Of a DNA stretch of 64,000 nucleotides, positions 60,702 through 64,000 are shown one piece after another. The notes under the pieces were generated by a model that did not search any database, had not been told where the DNA came from, and saw only the letters and a program-made list of their open reading frames with translations. Numbering within the stretch: position 1 is the stretch's first letter; each line of letters begins with the position of its first letter. The position numbers and the translations under genes were made by a program. Origin of the DNA: Bryobacterales bacterium (GTDB taxonomy: Bacteria; Acidobacteriota; Terriglobia; Bryobacterales; Bryobacteraceae); assembly GCA_016721425.1 (NCBI GenBank), contig JADKID010000042.1, positions 248,001-312,000 on the forward strand, written 5' to 3'.

Positions 60702-61782
60702 GGGTGTAGACCGGGGAAAGCTTCCGAAGGCGGGCGACGGCTTTTTTCGAGCGTATCGAGGAGCGTATCGACCTGCTGTTCGGTGTTGAAGCGACCTACG
60801 GAGAAGCGCATGGAGCACTTGGCCTGGGCCGGGGTGAGCCCCATGGCGGTGAGGACGTGGGAGGGATGGACGGCGCCGGAGGAGCAGGCGGCGCCGGTGG
60901 AGACGGCGACGCCGGCGAGGTCCAGTGCGATGACAAGTGATTCGCCTTCAATGCCTTCGAAGCGAATGTTCGAGGTGTTGTTCATGCGGGGCGCGCCGGC
61001 GGAATTGACGATGGCGTGGGGGATACGGGCCAAGACGCCCTGCTCCAGACGATCGCGGAGCGCCTTCACGTTGGGCAGCGGCAGGGCAGCCGCGGCGCCG
61101 AGGGCGGCGATGCCGGCGACGTTTTCGGTGCCGGCGCGGCGCTCGCGCTCGTGGCGTCCGCCGTGGAACATAGGGGCGAGCTTGACGCCGTCGCGGACAT
61201 AGAGGGCGCCGACGCCTTTGGGGCCGTTGAACTTGTGGGCGGTGATGGAGTAGAGATCGACGCCGAGCTCGCGGACGTTCACGGGCATGCGGCCGGCGGC
61301 CTGGACTCCGTCGGAGTGGAGGAGGAGGCCATGGTGGCGGGTGAGAGTCTGGATGGCGCCGGTCTCGTTGTTGGCATGCATAACGGAGACGAGGCGGGTA
61401 TCGGGGCGCAGCGCGCGGCGGATGTCGTCGGATCGACGAGGCCGTCGGAGGAGACGGGGACGACGGTGCAGTCACCGTGGGCGTGGGCGGCGGCGAGGAC
61501 GGCAGGGTGCTCGATGGCGGTGGTGACGACATGGCCAGGGCCGGCGCCGAAGATAGCGAGGTTATCGGCCTCGGTGCCGCCGGAGGTGAAGACGATCTCT
61601 CTGGGATCGCAGCGGAGCAACTGAGCGACCTGCGCTCGGGCGGTCTCCACGCAGCGGCGGGCCTCCTGGCCGGCGCGGTGGATGGAGGACGGGTTGCCGT
61701 AAACCTCCGCCTGGACCCGCTGGAGGACGGCGAGCACTTCCGGCGCGATGGGTGTTGTGGCGTTGTTGTCGAAATAAAGCAC
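60694..61782 (-). pseudogene. nifS: cysteine desulfurase (NifS/IscS-like), two compensating frameshifts
   Basis: The start is GTG (MLYFDNNATTPIAPEVLAVL). One G is missing near 61430, so GLVDPDDIRRALRPDTRLVS is disrupted; the other frame reads MHANNETGAIQTLTRHHGLL, SITAHKFNGPKGVGALYVRD (PLP lysine) and STGAACSSGAVHPSHVL (catalytic Cys). Near 60742-60747 an extra A in a run of six shifts the tail; the proper end is KAVARLRKLSPVYTHA. Net shift is zero, and the restored protein is ~362 residues. It feeds sulfur to MnmA, encoded next. Both genes being broken is improbable biologically. Confidence 0.85.
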
Positions 61783-61812
61783 GTGAGCCCCGCTATTCTT
61801 AGTTTAACAGCC

Positions 61813-62613
61813 ATGGCTACCACTACCCGTTCGGGGCTCATCACTTTGCTGACGGACTTTGGCACGCAGGACCACTTCGTGGGGGTCATGAAGGGCGTGA
61901 TTGCGGGCATCGCTCCGGCGGCGCGCGTGGTGGACATCACGCACGAGGTGGGGGCACATCAGGTGGGGCAGGGGCGGTTTCTGCTGGGGCAGAGCTGGCC
62001 GTATTTCCCGAAGGGGACGGTGCATGTGTGCGTGGTGGATCCGGGGGTGGGGACGGCACGGCGGCCGATTGTGGTGGAGGCGGGGGGGCACCTGTTTGTT
62101 GGGCCGGACAACGGGATCCTGACCGATCTACTGGCCGTGAAGGGCGCCAAGACGCGGGCGCTGACCCAGGCAAAGTGGCACTTGAAGAATGTCTCGCAAA
62201 CCTTTCATGGCAGGGATATTTTTGCCCCGGCAGCGGCTCATCTGGCGAAGGGTGCGAAGGTCTCTGAGGCGGGCCGGTTGATCGAGGACGCGCTGCGGTT
62301 GTCGTCTGGTGTGCCGCAGCGGACGGGGCGGCGATTCTGGAATGGCGAGGTGGCGCATGTGGACCACTTCGGCAATCTGATCACGAACCTGGCAGCGGCG
62401 GAGTTTCTGCCTTTGGCGGTAAAGGGGCTGGCGTTGAAGGTGGGATTGACGGAGGTCGGCAAGCTGGTGGGGAGCTATGCGGAGGCGGCGGAGGGGGAAG
62501 TGGTGCTGATCACGGGGAGCAGCGGCAACCTGGAGGTGGCGATGAATCAGGGCTCGGCCGCGCGGAAACTGGGGGTGGGGCTGGGGTCGCCGGTGGAACT
62601 GGAGGTCTGGTAG
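61813..62613 (+). CDS. SAM hydrolase/fluorinase-like (SAM hydroxide adenosyltransferase) family protein
   Basis: The 266-residue protein is of the DUF62/SAM hydroxide adenosyltransferase family. It starts MATTTRSGLITLLTDFGTQD and contains the conserved blocks HFVGVMKGVIAGIAPAARVV, VDITHEVGAHQVGQGRFLL, CVVDPGVGTARRPIVV, FVGPDNGILTDLLA and HFGNLITNLAAAEF. These enzymes hydrolyse S-adenosylmethionine to adenosine and methionine; related ones are chlorinases or fluorinases. It is divergent from nifS with 30 nt between starts and is followed immediately by mutM. Confidence 0.92.
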   Translation: MATTTRSGLITLLTDFGTQDHFVGVMKGVIAGIAPAARVVDITHEVGAHQVGQGRFLLGQSWPYFPKGTVHVCVVDPGVGTARRPIVVEAGGHLFVGPDNGILTDLLAVKGAKTRALTQAKWHLKNVSQTFHGRDIFAPAAAHLAKGAKVSEAGRLIEDALRLSSGVPQRTGRRFWNGEVAHVDHFGNLITNLAAAEFLPLAVKGLALKVGLTEVGKLVGSYAEAAEGEVVLITGSSGNLEVAMNQGSAARKLGVGLGSPVELEVW

Positions 62614-63405
62614 ATGCCGGAGTTGCCTGAGGTAGAGGCGGTGGTGCGCAAGCTGAGGATGGCGGCGCCTTGGGGCGTGGTGGCCTCCTGCGGGCAGTAC
62701 CGGCCGACGACGATGAGCAGAGCAGAACTCGCCATCGGACGCCGTATTGAGGCCGTGGAGCGCCGTGGGAAGAACATCCTGGTGGGACTCTCGGGCGGGG
62801 CGTTTCTGCGGGTGCATCTGAAAATGACGGGCAACTGCCTGGTGGTGCCGGATGTGCGGCTGCGGGCGGCGACGGTGCGAGCGTGGTTCGGGCTGGAGGA
62901 CGGGCGGGGGCTGGTGCTGGACGACCCGCGGGCCCTGGGGCGGATCTCGTTCCATGAAGAGAGCGAGCGGGAGGCGCTGTTTGCCGTATTGGGCCCGGAG
63001 CCGGACGATGCGGCGTTCACCGTGGCGCATCTGGCGGCGTGTGCGCGGAAGACGGTGAAGCCGGTGAAGCTATTGCTGATGGAGCAGAAGGCGGTGGTGG
63101 GCCTGGGCAACATTTACGCGGCCGAGGCGCTGTTCCAGGCGGGCATCGATCCGAAGAAACCGTCGTCGCGAATTGGCGGGCCGAAGCTGCGCGCGCTGCA
63201 CGGGGCGATTGTCGAGGTTTTGCGCATTGCGTTAGACTCGGCAGTAGCCGCTTACGAACAGCCGGGCGGCTTTGCGGAGGGCGAGAATTTCCCGGTTGCG
63301 GTTTACGGGCGCGAAGGGGAACCGTGTTTCCGCTGTCAGAGTATGATCCGCCGCATTCCCCAGGGCGGGCGCTCGACGTACTATTGCCCGGGCTGCCAGA
63401 AGTGA
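62614..63405 (+). CDS. mutM: formamidopyrimidine-DNA glycosylase
   Basis: The 263-residue Fpg removes 8-oxoguanine and formamidopyrimidine from DNA. The catalytic N-terminus PELPEVEAVVRKL is present (Pro2, Glu3). Lys of the LKMTG region (VHLKMTGNCLVVP, near residue 68), the H2TH helix (VGLGNIYAAEALFQAGIDP) and the C-terminal zinc finger (CFRCQSMIRRIPQGGRSTYYCPGC) are intact. Its ATG follows the previous TAG directly. It precedes a methyltransferase gene by 9 nt. Fully intact, in contrast to the nearby minus-strand genes. Confidence 0.95.
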   Translation: MPELPEVEAVVRKLRMAAPWGVVASCGQYRPTTMSRAELAIGRRIEAVERRGKNILVGLSGGAFLRVHLKMTGNCLVVPDVRLRAATVRAWFGLEDGRGLVLDDPRALGRISFHEESEREALFAVLGPEPDDAAFTVAHLAACARKTVKPVKLLLMEQKAVVGLGNIYAAEALFQAGIDPKKPSSRIGGPKLRALHGAIVEVLRIALDSAVAAYEQPGGFAEGENFPVAVYGREGEPCFRCQSMIRRIPQGGRSTYYCPGCQK

Positions 63406-63414
63406 CTTTCACCT

Positions 63415-64000
63415 ATGAGCGAGACGACAAAAACAAACTCCCGAGCCGCCGAATTCCGGCAGATGTTGACGCACCGCGCGATTGTAGCCGATGGCGCGAT
63501 GGGGACGATGCTGTATGCGCGCGGGATCTTCATCAACCGCTGCTTCGATGAACTGAACCTGACGACGCCGCAAATGGTGAAGGAGATTCACCAGGAGTAT
63601 GTGCGTGCCGGGTCGGAGATCATCGAGAGCAACACCTACGGCGCGAGCCGGGTGCGGCTGGCGAGCTTCAACATCGGCGACAAAGTGGTGGAGATCAACC
63701 GGGCAGGCGTGCGGCTGGCGCGCGAGGCGGCATCGGAGCGCACGGATGTTTTCGTGGCCGGGGCGATGGGGCCGCTGGGCGTGCATCTGGAGCCGCTGGG
63801 GCCGACCTCGTTTGCCGAGGCGCGCGAGATGTTCCGGGAGCAGGTGCAGGCGCTGGTGGATGAGGGCGTGGACCTGCTGGTATTTGAGACCTTCTCCAGC
63901 CTGCACGAGCTGCGGGAGGCGCTCTCGGCGGCGCGCGAAGTGGCAGGCCCGGAGATGGTGATTGTGGCTCACGTCACCATCGACGACGAGGGCAACCTGC
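63415..64000 (+). CDS. homocysteine S-methyltransferase, partial (3' end outside window)
   Basis: The first ~195 residues show a homocysteine methyltransferase (MetH N-terminal/BHMT) domain: HRAIVADGAMGTMLYARGIF, then FDELNLTTPQMVKEIHQEYV, GSEIIESNTYGASRVRLASF, and VDLLVFETFSSLHELREALS. It should transfer a methyl group to homocysteine; in Acidobacteriota it is often fused to methylenetetrahydrofolate reductase, which would be outside the window. The ATG at 63415 lies 9 nt after mutM. The zinc-binding cysteines are beyond the edge. Confidence 0.88.
   Translation, partial: MSETTKTNSRAAEFRQMLTHRAIVADGAMGTMLYARGIFINRCFDELNLTTPQMVKEIHQEYVRAGSEIIESNTYGASRVRLASFNIGDKVVEINRAGVRLAREAASERTDVFVAGAMGPLGVHLEPLGPTSFAEAREMFREQVQALVDEGVDLLVFETFSSLHELREALSAAREVAGPEMVIVAHVTIDDEGNL

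Overview
The window looks like chromosomal DNA of an Acidobacteriota bacterium, most likely Bryobacterales/Solibacter-like. This is inferred from high GC, many Tat-signal oxidoreductases, BACON/kelch secreted proteins, an ECF sigma-Ser/Thr kinase pair, DUF6599/DUF2264 proteins and the STGP-type 'RVSEKKLAANRANA' family. I see no tRNA, rRNA, CRISPR array, insertion sequence or phage gene.

Layout. 0-6.4 kb, minus strand: a partial metallo-beta-lactamase fold hydrolase, DUF1844 protein, small charged protein, RRM protein, class II fructose-bisphosphate aldolase, DUF418 membrane protein, lipoprotein and Gfo/Idh/MocA oxidoreductase. 6.4-8.9 kb: glcE-glcF (glycolate oxidase), glcF frameshifted. 8.9-15.5 kb: mostly minus-strand envelope and secreted proteins (START-like, GT39-like, ThuA, lipocalin-like repeat, fasciclin, JAB-like), plus a plus-strand YbaK-type deacylase and a C-rich low-complexity tract. 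15.6-18.1 kb: two MacB-type ABC permeases without an ATPase. 18.2-22.8 kb: trmO, a NifX-like protein, PaaI thioesterase, MauE-thioredoxin fusion and YtcJ amidohydrolase. 22.9-27.8 kb: a 1066-residue zinc-finger plus disordered protein carrying a recent tandem duplication, then a TPR protein. 27.8-32.7 kb, minus: a five-gene operon ending in hemL and a geranylgeranyl-reductase-like flavoprotein. 32.7-34.9 kb: DUF362 plus a second Tat aldo/keto reductase-ferredoxin. 35-44.7 kb: a large kelch/BACON protein, Ig-like membrane protein, DUF2264 and heparinase II/III proteins, suggesting glycan processing. 45-55.6 kb: a long plus-strand cluster with ECF sigma, kinase-TPR, small beta protein, animal-type haem peroxidase and four secreted or coiled-coil/TPR proteins. 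56.2-58.6 kb: damaged ParDE and MntA-HepT toxin-antitoxin modules. 58.7-61.8 kb, minus: nifS-mnmA-acyltransferase. 61.8-64 kb, plus: SAM hydrolase family, mutM and a homocysteine methyltransferase cut by the window edge.

A striking property of the sequence is the number of broken reading frames (glcF, peroxidase, the gene at 50.25 kb, parD, parE, mntA, hepT, acyltransferase, mnmA, nifS). Most are one-base indels, several in homopolymers, so consensus errors are a serious possibility. The toxin-antitoxin genes also carry substitution-type stop codons that fit real decay or recoding. The best candidate for an undescribed system is the 45-55.6 kb peroxidase/kinase cluster.
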